Notes: generated by a model from the letters alone, not told the origin. Counted from the stretch's first letter, positions 33,870-46,700 are shown. The stretch: DNA of 54,183 bases from Gyrodactylus bullatarudis (GCA_012064415.1 SSNU01000180.1:1-54183), one strand, 5' to 3'. Numbers and translations are program-made.

Positions 33870-34480
33870 TGAAAGAAATAGTAAAAGATGAATAAAATTA
33901 GAATATTATCCTAGCTGAAAAAACACCAAAACTCTCCAATAAATAGCATCAGTGAAGAGAAAAATGAAAAAGCTCACACAGGCTTAGGTAGTTGAAGGTT
34001 ATAAGAATAGTTTTTTCGAGCACATAGATTGGGTTAATAAAGAATTTCTCTTTAACCCATACATCTATACTGTCGTCACCTGGATTTTTTTATAAAATGG
34101 AAAAATTCGAAACTAAGCAGCATGTTTCTCTTGTTTGATATGCCTAGTTACTGCAGAATTTATAAATTAGTAGAGTCTTCTCTTCCGGCTTGAGTAAATC
34201 TTTATGAATCAAACTGAACAATCTCTTCGTTTAAAATAAAATTTTCAATTGTATGTTATTGTAATGTCGAATGATGTGTTTGTTCTTCTTCTTCTTCGTA
34301 TGTTATTACTAAAACCGTTGCCTTTGAAGTTGAGCCTCATGAAAATTTTTCTCAATTTTTGCTTTGAAATCTTTATCCCTATTATCTGAAATATTAATGA
34401 ATTTAAAATGTTAACAAAAAAATTCTATTTTCAACGAGATATGTACACTCTGCCAGTTCTCGTCAGTCTCAATTCCTGGT
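33776..34480 (-). mobile_element. Penelope-like element 3' part (PLE-A), minus strand
   Basis: On the minus strand from about 34480: a linker with stops, KPEEKTLLIYKF near 34190-34150, a jump over the GIY-YIG core to AVTRHIKQEKHAA, then the conserved 3' coding tail in a broken frame, then the same 3' UTR as the copy at 5541 (ctatttattggagagttttggtg) and the ribozyme. The missing GIY-YIG core is a clean internal deletion. Confidence 0.75.
33778..33825 (-). ncRNA. Hammerhead-type motif of PLE-A, copy 2
   Basis: On the minus strand: CTGATGA (complement of 33809-33815), 8 nt tgctttaa, GAAA (complement of 33797-33800), a gcgtat loop, then augg-cguu. Stem I has only two firm pairs, so it is probably degraded. 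The same sequence occurs at 53946-53990. Confidence 0.45.
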
Positions 34481-34499
34481 TTAATATTAAATAAAAATG

Positions 34500-36610
34500 A
34501 AATCAGAAGAAGACTGGACGAAAACGGATCAATTAAATAAGATAGAAGAGAGCAGATTTTGTGAAACTAGCATATGACTCAAAAGAGAGTAATAAATTGA
34601 AGGAGGGAACATAAGATAGGTTTGATGAGCATCTAAAAGAGTTTTAGAAAAAATCCGTGCATGAATCCGTCTGAATGTACATTGTATTCTTCTTGAGTAA
34701 TAATTGGCCTCTGGATTCCAAATTGCCGATCCATGTTCAATAACTGGTCTTGCATAGACCTTATATAAGAACAACTTTATTTTGTCTGTTTTTATTGTCC
34801 GATTTATCATCATGCATCTGGGTTTGAACTTCTTCAGGGCATCTTTCATCTGTTCTTCAAAGTCGAACGAAGAGTTGTATTTTAGACCAAGGTCCTTGAC
34901 ATTGAAGTTCTGAGCAATGTTTTTATCACCTAATCTAATAGAGAAAGAGGTAATCTGTTGTTCAATTCAAGCTCTCGATTTACTTCTTGTTTGAAAATCG
35001 AACACGATCTTGAAATTATCTGCGTATTTGAAGATCTTAGCATTAGGACTACGTATTCTGGAAAAGACAATATTGAACAGGAGAGGACCAACCCTAGAGC
35101 TTTTTTGGACTCCGGATGTAATCAACTCTAGTTCAGAATTAATAATATTTGAGGAGACGAACTGTCTCCTGTTATAAAGATATATAGAGAGATATTTAAG
35201 AAGTTTAGAGCAGACACCTAGACTATGACATGTATCTAGGATTAAATCGAGAAACACTTTATCAAAGGCTTTGGTAAGGTCAACATAAACAACTAGAATT
35301 TTTCGCTTTCTCTTTCGAAGATCATTCAGGTACGAGAGATAAGAGAAGAGGTTAGTTTCAAAAGAGCGATCTTTACAAAATGCATGTTGATCAAGATCAG
35401 TTACCGAGATTACAATCAGATCTCTGAGTCGATTGAAGAGGAAAGAATCTATTATTCGCATAAATGTGCATTGAAGAGAAATAGGTCTGAATTCTTGTGA
35501 GTTTGGTTTAGGAAATGTTATGACTTTAGAGATCAAAAGGTAACTAGGTATGAACGATTCAGTGAAACTTTGAGCAAAAAAATTATATAAACTCAGGAAA
35601 CTTCCATGAGTGTTCAGAAGAATATTTATACTGATGTCATAGAAATCTTTGCGATTTTTAAAGCGAAGTTTCGATAGTAGAAGACGAAAATCTCGATAGG
35701 AAATAAAATCCTCGTTTAGTTCGTTCTGACAGCTCATAGTATGGATAAGAGAATCGATAGAAAAACTCAAAAACAGTTGAAATTACTCTTGTTTTGAAGA
35801 TAAGAGGGACAAAGATAAGATAAGCATTCACCACACATTTCTCTTTTTTGGAGAATTTGAAGTATCTATTAAGTTCCTGATAGCCAAGTCTTGGCTTCCC
35901 TCTTATTTTTTCTTGAAGAGCATTCTCGATTCTATCATACTCATGAGTAATAAGAAGATCAATTTCATTCTGAGTTTGCATAATAAGTTCATGGTTACGC
36001 AGAAGAGAGCAGCAACTCTTAAGTTTATTTTTCAAACGATTATTTAGGCGTGAGATAATCTCATTATTATTTCTTTTTCTTCTTTTAGTCGTTGCAAGAG
36101 CATAAGCTGCTCTCTGGTTCAAGTTCAGATTATATTAGGAATGCAAATTTCAGAGTAGACACCAAAATGATCCTTTTGCGGAAATATGTTTTGATTTTCA
36201 AAGAAGAATTCATCGTACTCACGTCCAATCAGAACGCAATCAAGAATATTTCTTTCCCTTGTAGGCTCAGTAACAATTTGCTTGAGAATTTTGAAGTTAA
36301 AGCGAGTGATAGAGATTCCTTAAAGTACATAAGATTTATAACCGCAAATAAACGTGCTGTTTTCGTCATGAAAGTCAGAGAGCCAGGTCTCAGTGAAACA
36401 ATAAATATCATATCTGGTATGATAAATGAACGATCGTACTTTTAAGAAACAAGAAACTTTTGTAAGAAAATTGAGATTTTAAAGAAATTGTTTTGCTGCA
36501 ACTTTTGATCAATAATTGTGGAAGACAAAGTTCTTTGATTGGAATTAAGAGAAGAATTTAGGTCAAAGTCGTTAGTTACAGCATTTAGTAGGGGCATAGC
36601 AATGAAATTT
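34500..36610 (-). pseudogene. APE-type non-LTR element (LINE-1 of window), minus strand
   Basis: On the minus strand from about 36600: an endonuclease start (ISIFLQ), YCFTETWLSDFHDEN near 36405, an internal deletion, then NILDCVLIGREYDEFF and FPQKDHFGVY. 36122-35658 gives the linker (HEYDRIENALQEKIR). 35770-34967 gives RT motifs (FPKPNSQEFRPISLQ, VYVDLTKAFDKV, SGVQKSSRVGPLLFN, FKYADNFKI). The active box YADD reads YADN, so the second Asp is lost. 34849-34529 gives the C-terminal region. I place it in the Jockey/CR1 group broadly; the clade is not resolved. Confidence 0.85.
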
Positions 36611-36639
36611 AAGTTTAAATTTTCATTGAAACTGATGTC

Positions 36640-37455
36640 TCAAAAGAATAAGATGAAAACTTTTATGCCTGAAAAAAGACATCGTCTTTTCACTGATGGA
36701 TCTATTTCTGACAACTCTCATCCAAGAAACTGTCGAAGGATTGCTAGAATTAACAGAGGAACTCAGTTACCAGGTAAACATTCTCAAACAGACTAATGCC
36801 CGCATCATGGACGAAAATACCTCTATGAAAAATGAAATTTATCAACTCAAGCAGCAAATGAACATTTGTGAGTCATTTTATAGTTTTCCATACGCTAATA
36901 AGAAAGAGATCTCGAAATATTCTCTCAATGATCTTAAAATAGTTGATCAAAAGATTAACTCTATGGTTAATGAAATTAATCAACGCACTGAAAAATTCAA
37001 AAACATCATTATTTACAATCTGCCTGAATCAGAAAATGATATACCTACTGTTCATGATTACCTAGATAAACATGATAGTAAAATTGAAAATATCATTAAA
37101 ATTACTCGAATCGGTAAAAAAAACTCCAGGTAAATGCCGACCGATTAAAATACTGACCAGTTCCAAAATTCATAGATATTTTTTTATTCAAAACAAAAAA
37201 TCTTTTCATAAGCTTAGAATAAGAACATCTAGGGACAAAACCATCTTGCAGCAAACAATTGCAACCTCAGAATATATTGCCAAAAGAAATAGTTTAATTC
37301 AAAATAATGATTTCAACACAAATCAGCCTCATACTAATGAGTCTAGATTAATGAATACTAATCATAATCACAATTCTCTATCTCAACCAACTAATTCTGT
37401 CAACTATCTCATTTTAAACCCACCGCTCAATATCAATGCGAGTTCACGCAACTAG
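36640..37455 (+). pseudogene. Non-LTR element ORF1 (coiled coil and RRM-like)
   Basis: The frame 36696-37133 has a heptad-rich coiled coil (residues about 12-52, LTEELSYQVNILKQTN...) followed by FKNIIIYNLPES, an RNP2-like strand of an RRM fold. A one-base shift near 37110 moves to 37072-37455 (RPIKILTSSKIHRYFF, IRTSRDKTILQQTI), then an Asn-rich tail. ORF1 proteins of non-LTR elements bind RNA as trimers. ORF2 begins close by at 37436, overlapping the end of ORF1, as is common. Confidence 0.7.
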
Positions 37456-39705
37456 TATTAGTACCATAAATAATAATCCTTCTTTTTTATCTAAATCTAC
37501 TACTATCACTTTCTTTTTACAAAATATAAGATCTTTACTTTCTGTATTTTTTCTCTTAAAAAGTTTTATTCTTAATAAACAATATGATCTTTACTGTTTC
37601 ACTGAGACATGGCTACATGCATCTCATTCTGACTATTGTCTTCATTTAGAAGGCTATAAATTTATTAGATCTGATAGAATTGGTGATGAACATAGTGGAG
37701 TTTTATTATTTTTTAAAGACACTTTCAACCTTACATCATCTAATACCTCTTCATTTAACAAAAATGAGCTCTTAAACTGTGTTATTAAACTGTCCGACAC
37801 GAAAACAATAAATATAGTCCTAGTTTATAGAAGACCTAACAACACTACCACTGATGACTCTATCCTAATGAGTCATATTGATGATATAATTGATAGATAT
37901 ATGGAGACTGAACTCATCATACTTGGTGATCTCAATCTTCCACATGAAGACTGGATTCATCCCAAGACTCATTTAGGATCATATTTATTTAATTTAGGAT
38001 TAAACCAAATAATCAATATCCCCACTAGACAAAACAACATACTTGATTGCATACTAATTGAAAAAAATACCTTATTTGAATTTGATGTTCAAAATATTTT
38101 CCCAAGTAAAGATCACTTAGGAGTTTTTGCCAAATTAACCTTTTCTAATGTCGAAATCTTTAAACATAAAACTGATACCAACAAATACTTCGAGTTTACA
38201 GATTTTAACATGATAAAAGCTGTCTCGAATATTAATGAAAACCTACTAAATGCTAGTAATTTTCTTGAACAATATACCAGAATTTACTCGTTGTCTACAA
38301 TTAAAAAAGAAAGAGTTAATCTTGATAACTTAGTTCACAAGAAACACATCACTCTTAAAAATAAGCTCATTAAATGCCTGTCTATGTCTCGATCTATTGA
38401 AATGATAGAGAATACACACAATCAGATCAAGGAACTCTACAATCTTGAATATGATAGAATTGAAAAGAAACTTAGAGACCATTTAAAGACTAGACCCAAA
38501 CAAGGGCATTTCTATCTAAATAAATATTTTAAATTCTCAAATAAGAAAAATGTGGAGAATAATAACAAAACTAATATGACATGTGAAGCCTTACAAAATA
38601 TATTCATGTCAACTTTCAACAATACTTTTCCTATAAACACCCAAGCATTTACCCACTGTGATTCTTGCTCTGCTTATCTTAATAATACCTTTATGAGTTT
38701 TTTGTGAGTTTAACAAATTATTAAAAAAACTCAAAAATGAAAACACTAATAAAATCTATATTCACAAAATTATAGAGATCTGTCATCACCCCGGAGTATG
38801 TTCACATCTCCTAGAAATGCTTAAAATATATCTAACGAAACGCAAGCAATATGTGTCCTTCGAAAACAGAGATTCATTACCTCAATTAATTACATCTGGT
38901 GTCCCACAAGGCTCCAGAGTAGGTCCTCTATTATTTAATATTGTCTTCTCTCAAATAAATGTCACTGGAGCTAAGATCTTCAAATATGCTGATGATATGA
39001 AGATTATCTATAGCTTTGATGATTCTATTGATGTTGAATTCATTAACACATCTCTAAAAAATCTTTCAAATGATTTAAAAGCCTTCGGGCTTAGCATCAA
39101 TGAAAGTAAAACTTTCTACACAACACCTTTTACTACGATCCCATTAAAAGAAAATATACTTGTAAATGAAAAAAAATCGATCCTAAATTTATATTTCGTG
39201 ATTTGGGAGTTAAATATAATAATTTTTTGACATTACAGATCATTATAAAGATATTCATAGATCCTTCATATCGAGATGTATGCAAATTCAGAAATGCATA
39301 AAAAACGACTTCATGAAAGTTTTTCTCTTCAAAATGATGGCACGATCTGTTGTTGAATTTTGTGCAGGATGCTGGAATCCTGAAAAACCTGAATGGTCTA
39401 TGAAGCTTCAGAAAGTTGCCAAAATTTTCCGATGTAAACTCTCTGAGCCATACAGGAAAAAACTCAGTCTACCATCTGAATCAATTATGGTTCGAGGAGA
39501 CATCAAAAGCCTTCTTCTCATCAAGAAGTGCATTACTCCTCAAAGTCTTCCTGGACTCCGTGATCGATACAGAGTACAAGGAGAAATCAAAAATCTAGCA
39601 ATCTTCACGAGAAGCAAAATATTATCTGAAAAGTTACCAAATATCATAAAAATTATGAGTTTATTTGAATTCAAAAGAGAAATTAACTCGAAATTCATTA
39701 ACTAG
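37436..39705 (+). pseudogene. Non-LTR element ORF2 (LINE-2 of window)
   Basis: 37436-38707 (423 aa) is an almost intact APE endonuclease: FFLQNIRSL, CFTETWLH, IVLVYRRPNN, ILGDLNLPHEDW, PSKDHLGVF; the SDH motif reads KDH. After a stop at 38705 the N-terminal half of RT is deleted: sequence jumps at 38756 to HPGVCSHLLEMLK and SGVPQGSRVGPLLFN, FKYADDMKIIYSF (38817-39230, intact YADD). The C-terminal part is in 39280-39705 after a frame change. The last 1119 bp (38756-39874) look identical to 45582-46700. Confidence 0.88.
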
Positions 39706-39874
39706 AACCAAAAACATTTTTACTTATTTCCTTAACTATGAAAGATGTATATATATCTAGAAGTAATGAGTTAAACAAGTATACTAAATCACAATTTTAA
39801 CTATTTCTCATGAAATTCTGACGCTTTACTAACTTAATCATATACTATATTTATCTAGATCACTTAAAGCCTGT

Positions 39875-41130
39875 CAACCCTATTGCTGGCGCATATAATA
39901 CCAAGGATAATTTTTATTCAATATTTTTATATTTACAAGAAATAGTATCATTTTTCTGGAATTAGTTCTAAAACTCAATATATTTTACAAGAATCTAAAA
40001 ACAAATTTCCTTAAATAAGAATACTTTGTCCATTCATCAATGTGATTAAACCATTGAGAATTCAGAAATGAGAAATGCTGGCGTAGAAAAAGCTTAGTAA
40101 AGTCTAAAAGAATCATCAAGCTAATAAAAAGGACACCATTCGGAAGAAAATTTAATTTTACAATAGAATGACTTTTAAAATTTGAAATTTTGTTAAATAC
40201 ACGCGTCAAATAAGAAGAAAAACACTCGAAAAATATCTATGTTTTGAAGGTTTTTTCAATTTTTTATAACTTTTCGCAAGGGCACTGAATCCGCGTAATC
40301 CATTAATTAACCCGGAATTTTTCGCTCTTTCTAACGGAGATAATATCAATCTCGGATTTCTATGTTTTCATACCAAAAATATCATTGAGGTTCTTTGAGC
40401 TTCTTAAAATTAGCATTTTTTTCATTTTTTGGCCATAGCGGTCAGAATATTAACACTAGCGAAATTCTGAAAGCAGATCTAGAATCAGCACAAAATTTTA
40501 ATCTGGTTCGTACGTAAAAATGGCTAGAATAACAAAGAAAAATATAAATTTTGGTTTATTCTCTAGTATATTTAATTCTATCCAGTAAATCATATTTAAA
40601 CGCACCGATGAGAGAAAATCTGGTACTGTCTTCAATAAATATAAAATAACAATTATTATTGAAAATTATTTTCAATACAGTTGATTACACACATGATGGC
40701 TCATTGGATGAATATTTTTCCTACCAAAATTATATTTATACCTCTCTGCTCCTCTACAGGTGATCAATGAAAAAACAAACAACCAATAGAATCTGAGTAT
40801 TTTCCTAATCGATTTTTCCTCCACTTTTCATAAACTATAAGACTAAACTATGTGAGATCGAATTTTCATTCATTAAAATCAAATTTACCATAAATATTTT
40901 CTTTCTCAATTTTTTGACCAAGTATTTCCGATACTTGATTCGATCTTTAGATTTTTGAACCATTCGTTTTGTGGTGTTTTATAAAGTTTAATATTCATTT
41001 CTCGATTGATTAAAATCAAATATCCTTCATCTAAATTTTACACGAATTTACCCATCTGAACCAATTTATAATTTTTTAGGGAAATACTGCCGAGCTTCTT
41101 CTAAGATATTTTCAGTTTCAAATGAAAGAC
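39875..41130. other. AT-rich DNA with a dispersed inverted repeat
   Basis: No gene is seen. Segments 40684-40722 and 40852-40965 are inverted copies of 51236-51272 and 50802-50915, in matching order, so an interspersed element of roughly 280-470 bp occurs at both places. Confidence 0.55.
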
Positions 41131-41222
41131 TCATTTGGAGGATTTGGAAGTCAAGTGGATATTTAGTAATAAAGCTTATATTTCACCGGATCCCGTCAGA
41201 CTATTACACCGGCTAGATATAT
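41131..41222 (-). repeat. Half copy of the ribozyme-bearing foldback arm
   Basis: The order gaggatttggaagt, aataaagctt, tttcaccgg, gtcagact, ttacaccggctagatat matches the left arm at 10410-10490 at roughly 80 percent by eye. On the minus strand the core reads CTGACGG, 8 nt, GAAA; the required final A of CTGANGA is G. Stem I (uagu/acua) is four perfect pairs, better than in the 10381 element. It directly precedes Gypsy G3. Confidence 0.6.
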
Positions 41223-41231
41223 ATGTTGTGC

Positions 41232-43802
41232 CTAAAGTGTAACGAATGATGAAAGTGTAATTAATTTCGATGCCTTCATGTTCACCACTGAAATGTATAT
41301 GGCCGAGAAAGGTGTGACTACAGATAAGGCGAAGCTGACGAAGTTTGTTACGCATTGTGACTCAAAATCAATGGCCTTCATATTGAGAATCTTTAAGACG
41401 TCACAAGAACTTCTAGCAAAGAAATGGAGTGATTTCAAAGGATGCATTCGTAATTTCATCAAACCGAAAGGCTTTTTAAGGGCGGCTAGAATTGAATTTC
41501 AAGATATTAAGCAAAATGGCCTACCCCTAGAAGAATACTTTGTGAAGCTATGAAAGGCTGCTGCTGAGGACGAGCTACCAGAGCTGGGTATCGAGAACCA
41601 GCTCATATATGGTCTTGACAGAGGTAAAATCAGAACCAAACTCTCTATGGAGGAAAAGTCAATAACATTGAATCAGTTGGAGGTGATGGCGTTGGCTCAT
41701 GAGAAACTGCTCAAGAATGAACAGGAACTGGCGGGCAAGGATGATGTGGTAGTGAGCAATGCAACTGGCAAACAACCCTACTGCAGGATTCACAAGGTAT
41801 ATGAGTATCACCCGATATGCAGGAAGAAGTCGGTAAAATGCTTTAAATGCCAAAGGATGGGCCACTATCAGAATGAGTGTACAGCGCGTGATGTCAACGT
41901 CAACAGTATTGAAGAACAACCCATTGTGAATTCAATAAAGTTTAATGCACTCTATTCTCCTTTGTGTTCGCTTAAATACATAACTCTTGAGATAGCCGGG
42001 CATTCTGTCAGATTTCTTGCTGATGGAGGAAGTGAGGTGAATGTGATTAGTGCGGACATGGTGTGGCAAAAGAGACTGAAGCTACTCTCAGGTGGTGAGC
42101 TAAAGCGACTGACGACATTTGTGGGAGGCAGTTGTGCGGTGGAAGGAGTTGTACTGGACCTCAAGGTTGGATACAAAGGACGTAAGCTGGTAGTATCATT
42201 TGCGGTTGTGAGAACAAACAGAAACATAATCAACAGGGAGACCTGTCAAAGGTTGGATTTAGATTACGCTGTTAACACAGTCGCATTTGATAACAATGAA
42301 TTCACAGCCAAGATTCAGTTGAAAAAGCCTATTGATGACAGCAAGTTGGTCTTCCACCACCGACCGGTACCTGTGGCTCTACAAGAAAAGGTTGGAGAGA
42401 TTTTGACCAAAGGCATACTGAAAAAGATTGAAAATACCGTAATGGCTGCACCGCTATCAATTGCCCACAAAAAGAACGGCGATATCAGACTCACCAGTGG
42501 GTACAACAAGACGGCCAACAGATTTATTGATCCTGAAGGGTACCCCACGCCAAGACTGGAAGAGCTGCTAACAAAGGTGGCGAATTGTAAACTGTTCTCG
42601 GTTGTGGACCTTTCGGACGCTTACCATCAGATAAAGCTTCATGAGGACTCACAATATCTAACCTGCATCTCAACCCATAAGGGCTACTACGTCTTCACCA
42701 GATTGCAGTTTGGACTGTCGGCAGCCCCCAGCATTTTTCAAGAAGCAATGACGAGGATGCTTGGTGATATTCCTAGAGTTGCGGTGTTTCAAGATGACAT
42801 TCTCATTGATGGTATGGATGCTGAAGGACATGATGAAACGTTTAATAAGGTTATGGCTAGACTCAAGGAGAGAAATTTCACGGTGAATCAACCAAAGCTG
42901 CATTACAAGAAGGGACAGATAAGTTTCATGAGGTTCAATGAAAGCGGACTTCAACCTGACCCGAGTCGTGTAGAGAAACTGCAGAGTATAGCGTATCCTA
43001 AGTGCAAGCCGGAGTTGCAAAGTCTACTAGGAGCATTTCAGCACTATGGAATTTGTTGTGAAAAGTACTCTGAGAAGTTGGTGGACATATTCAAGCTGCT
43101 TAGAAAAGACGTGCAATGGGAGTGGACGGCCAGGCACCGCAGTACCACCAAAGCCATCCTAACAGACATAGCCAGGCCTTTACGAAGATGTAAAGAAGTA
43201 TATCCAGGGCTGTATGACGTGTCTGAGGAACAGAAGGCATAAAGTGAATTCGAACCTAAGCCATTGGAAGGAGGTTGAAAGACCTATGCAGAGGGTACAT
43301 GTTGATGTGGCGTTTGTTGGAGGTAAACATTGGCTAGTTTACATTGACGCATTCTCGAAGTTCTGTTCCGTCCAGAGGTAATAGAAACAATAGTCCTGAC
43401 ACAAGAGGTTTGACACCCAGTCATGCAATCTTCACCTACAGACCTAGAATGAAGAGGGAGTCCAAAATACTGCATGAGAGTGAACGCAAGTGTGCATTAG
43501 TGTTCGAAGAACGTAAGGGTTGGTCTGAGCCGAGAGAAGTAACAAGAGTATCGGACAGCACAGTGAGAGATGATCGTGGCAGACTGGTACATGTAGCAGA
43601 TGTGATGGAAACCCAACAGGCCATGACATCAATGGAATCGCATGATAGTGAACCGGTTCCGGTGGATAGTGCAGATGAAGTGACGGATCCTGTTCAAGCA
43701 GAACAAGTGGCAAATGTTGACCCACCCCGACAACAAGTTCGAGCCAGCTCACGGGTGAGGAAAAAGACAAACCGGCTCCTCGAGACAATTCAGGGGAGAA
43801 GA
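41232..43802 (+). pseudogene. Gypsy element G3 gag-pol with internal deletions
   Basis: A gag part (41232-41553, FDAFMFTTEMYMAEKG) continues through a TGA near 41551 to 41647-43242. This frame has a zinc knuckle (CFKCQRMGHYQNEC), a protease whose active site reads FLADGGSEVNVIS (DGG instead of DSG/DTG), and RT (VVDLSDAYHQIKL, VFQDDILIDG). The frame then loses RNase H: it jumps near 43175 to KEVYPGLYDV. Pieces of integrase follow (VHVDVAFVGGKHWL near 43300, another deletion, then RGLTPSHAIFTYRPR and KGWSEPREV in 43344-43805), ending in a basic tail. It is related to G2 but distinct. Confidence 0.88.
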
Positions 43803-43947
43803 TGATAAATAGTTTAACTCTATTTACAATTTATAATTGTACACAAATGAACAAAGTACTTTTAAGATTGTATATTATGCTATTGTTTTAAAATGTAATA
43901 TAAATCAGATTTTGAATTTGCAAATTGGTTTTATGTTCTTGATCTCA
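43803..43947 (+). repeat. Gypsy G3 3' LTR start
   Basis: A polypurine stretch aggggagaaga (43792-43802) is followed by TGATAAATAGTTTAAC, similar to the TGATTAAGTAG start of the G2 LTR. It is cut by the following non-LTR element. No 5' LTR is seen upstream. Confidence 0.5.
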
Positions 43948-46700
43948 AGTTATCAAACTTTTTTATTCAAAACAAAAACTCATTCCAAAAGCTCAAAATA
44001 AGAACCTCTAGAGATAAAACTATCCTTCAGCAAACAATAGCTACCTCTGAATATATTGCTAAAAAGAATAGTTTAAATCAAAATAAAGATTTCAATTTAT
44101 ATCCACCTCACAATGCTGAATCTCAGACAATAAGTCATAATAATAATATTCTACCTCGATCAAGAAACTCTGTCATTTCTTCTAGTCAAAACCCAGCCCC
44201 AGAAATCACTGCGAGTACAAGCAACTAGAACTGGAACTATAAATAATACTCCCTCTTTCTTGTTATCTAAAATTACTACTATTTCTCTTTTTCTACAAAA
44301 TATAATATCCTTATTTTCTGTCTATTTTCTTCTATAAGCCTTTATATTAAACACTCAATATGATTTATACTGTTTTACTGAGACATGGCCGATAATAGTC
44401 TTTACTTTGATGTTTTTATAAGATCTGACAGAGTCATCCCAAGACTCATTTAGGATCATATTTATTTAATTTAGGATTATCCCAAATAATCAATATACCC
44501 ACTAGACAAAACAACATCCTTGATTGTATATTAATTGAAGCAAATAAGATCTTATTTGAATTTGATATTCAAAATATTTCCCCAAGTAAAGATCACTTAG
44601 GATTTTTTGCCAAACTAACTTTTTCTGATGTCGAGATACGTACAAATACTTTGAATTTACTGATTTTAACATATTAAAAGCTGTCACGAATATTAATGAA
44701 AATCTACTTAATGTTAATAATTTTCTTGAGCAATATTCAAGAATATACTCACTATCTACAATTGAGAAAGAAAGAGTTAATCTTGATAGCTTACAAGAAA
44801 AACATCTCTTTCAAAAATAAACTCAATAAATGCTTATCAATGTCTTGATCTGTTGAGATGATAGAAAATTCACAAAGACAGATCAAGAACCTTTACAATC
44901 TTGAATACAATAGAATTGAAAAAAAATTAAGAGACCATATTAGGATAAAACCCAAACAAGGATATTTAAATAAATATTTTAAATTCTCTCATAAAAAAAT
45001 GATACCCACAATAACAAAAATAATATGACATGTGAAGCCTTACAAAATATCTTCATGTCAACTTTCAACAATTCTGCTCCAATAAACACCAAAGCATTCA
45101 TCATTTGTGATTCGTGCTCTAATTATCATAATAATGCCTTTATGATTTTTTTGTGAGTTTAACAAATTATTAAGAAAACTCAAAAACAAAAACACTAAAG
45201 ATTCTTATAAGATTAGTGTCAATATACTTAGTAGTCACGTAAATTTTATTGATAGTTTTTATAAAAATTTTTATTTTTTAATAATATTATTCCTGATTAT
45301 ATGTTACTCGCTAAAGTTATCCCTATTCCTGAACCCAATAGTAATGACTTTAGACCAATAACTTTAAAAAACACCCCCATGAAAATTATTGACTCAATTC
45401 TTTTCATCAATATTCTTGGGATAATTGACATAGAAAAAATAGATCCTGATCAACATGGATCTGTAAAGGCAAATCCTGTCAGACCAATATTTTTAATTTC
45501 TTGAGTTATGTGTCGTTTCTTAACAAGGATAAAAAGAAATCTATCGTAATTTATATTGACTTGTCTAAAGCCTTTGACAAACTATATTCACAAAATTATA
45601 GAGATCTGTCATCACCCCGGAGTATGTTCACATCTCCTAGAAATGCTTAAAATATATCTAACGAAACGCAAGCAATATGTGTCCTTCGAAAACAGAGATT
45701 CATTACCTCAATTAATTACATCTGGTGTCCCACAAGGCTCCAGAGTAGGTCCTCTATTATTTAATATTGTCTTCTCTCAAATAAATGTCACTGGAGCTAA
45801 GATCTTCAAATATGCTGATGATATGAAGATTATCTATAGCTTTGATGATTCTATTGATGTTGAATTCATTAACACATCTCTAAAAAATCTTTCAAATGAT
45901 TTAAAAGCCTTCGGGCTTAGCATCAATGAAAGTAAAACTTTCTACACAACACCTTTTACTACGATCCCATTAAAAGAAAATATACTTGTAAATGAAAAAA
46001 AATCGATCCTAAATTTATATTTCGTGATTTGGGAGTTAAATATAATAATTTTTTGACATTACAGATCATTATAAAGATATTCATAGATCCTTCATATCGA
46101 GATGTATGCAAATTCAGAAATGCATAAAAAACGACTTCATGAAAGTTTTTCTCTTCAAAATGATGGCACGATCTGTTGTTGAATTTTGTGCAGGATGCTG
46201 GAATCCTGAAAAACCTGAATGGTCTATGAAGCTTCAGAAAGTTGCCAAAATTTTCCGATGTAAACTCTCTGAGCCATACAGGAAAAAACTCAGTCTACCA
46301 TCTGAATCAATTATGGTTCGAGGAGACATCAAAAGCCTTCTTCTCATCAAGAAGTGCATTACTCCTCAAAGTCTTCCTGGACTCCGTGATCGATACAGAG
46401 TACAAGGAGAAATCAAAAATCTAGCAATCTTCACGAGAAGCAAAATATTATCTGAAAAGTTACCAAATATCATAAAAATTATGAGTTTATTTGAATTCAA
46501 AAGAGAAATTAACTCGAAATTCATTAACTAGAACCAAAAACATTTTTACTTATTTCCTTAACTATGAAAGATGTATATATATCTAGAAGTAATGAGTTAA
46601 ACAAGTATACTAAATCACAATTTTAACTATTTCTCATGAAATTCTGACGCTTTACTAACTTAATCATATACTATATTTATCTAGATCACTTAAAGCCTGT
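43948..46700 (+). pseudogene. Non-LTR element, third copy (LINE-3 of window)
   Basis: The 5' part (43948-45200) is a degenerate relative of LINE-2: ORF1 tail (KIRTSRDKTILQQTI), endonuclease pieces (YCFTETW), many stops. Unlike LINE-2 it keeps the N-terminal half of RT (45301-45504: VIPIPEPNSNDFRPITL; then LSKAFDK near 45563). From 45582 to 46700 it appears base-for-base the same as 38756-39874, including the 166-aa frame with FKYADDMKIIY and the 141-aa tail (46106-46531). The change from diverged to identical sequence is abrupt. Confidence 0.88.

Noticed and set aside
36539..36796. 85-aa ORF upstream of the LINE-2 ORF1
   Set aside because: It overlaps the start of ORF1 in another frame and lacks the coiled-coil pattern; it is a shadow.
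41131..41222. 5' LTR of Gypsy G3
   Set aside because: No copy follows G3 at its 3' end, and the same sequence forms the arm of the unrelated foldback at 10381-11013.
43284..43788. Minus-strand ORFs opposite Gypsy G3
   Set aside because: They are antisense shadows of the integrase C-terminal region.
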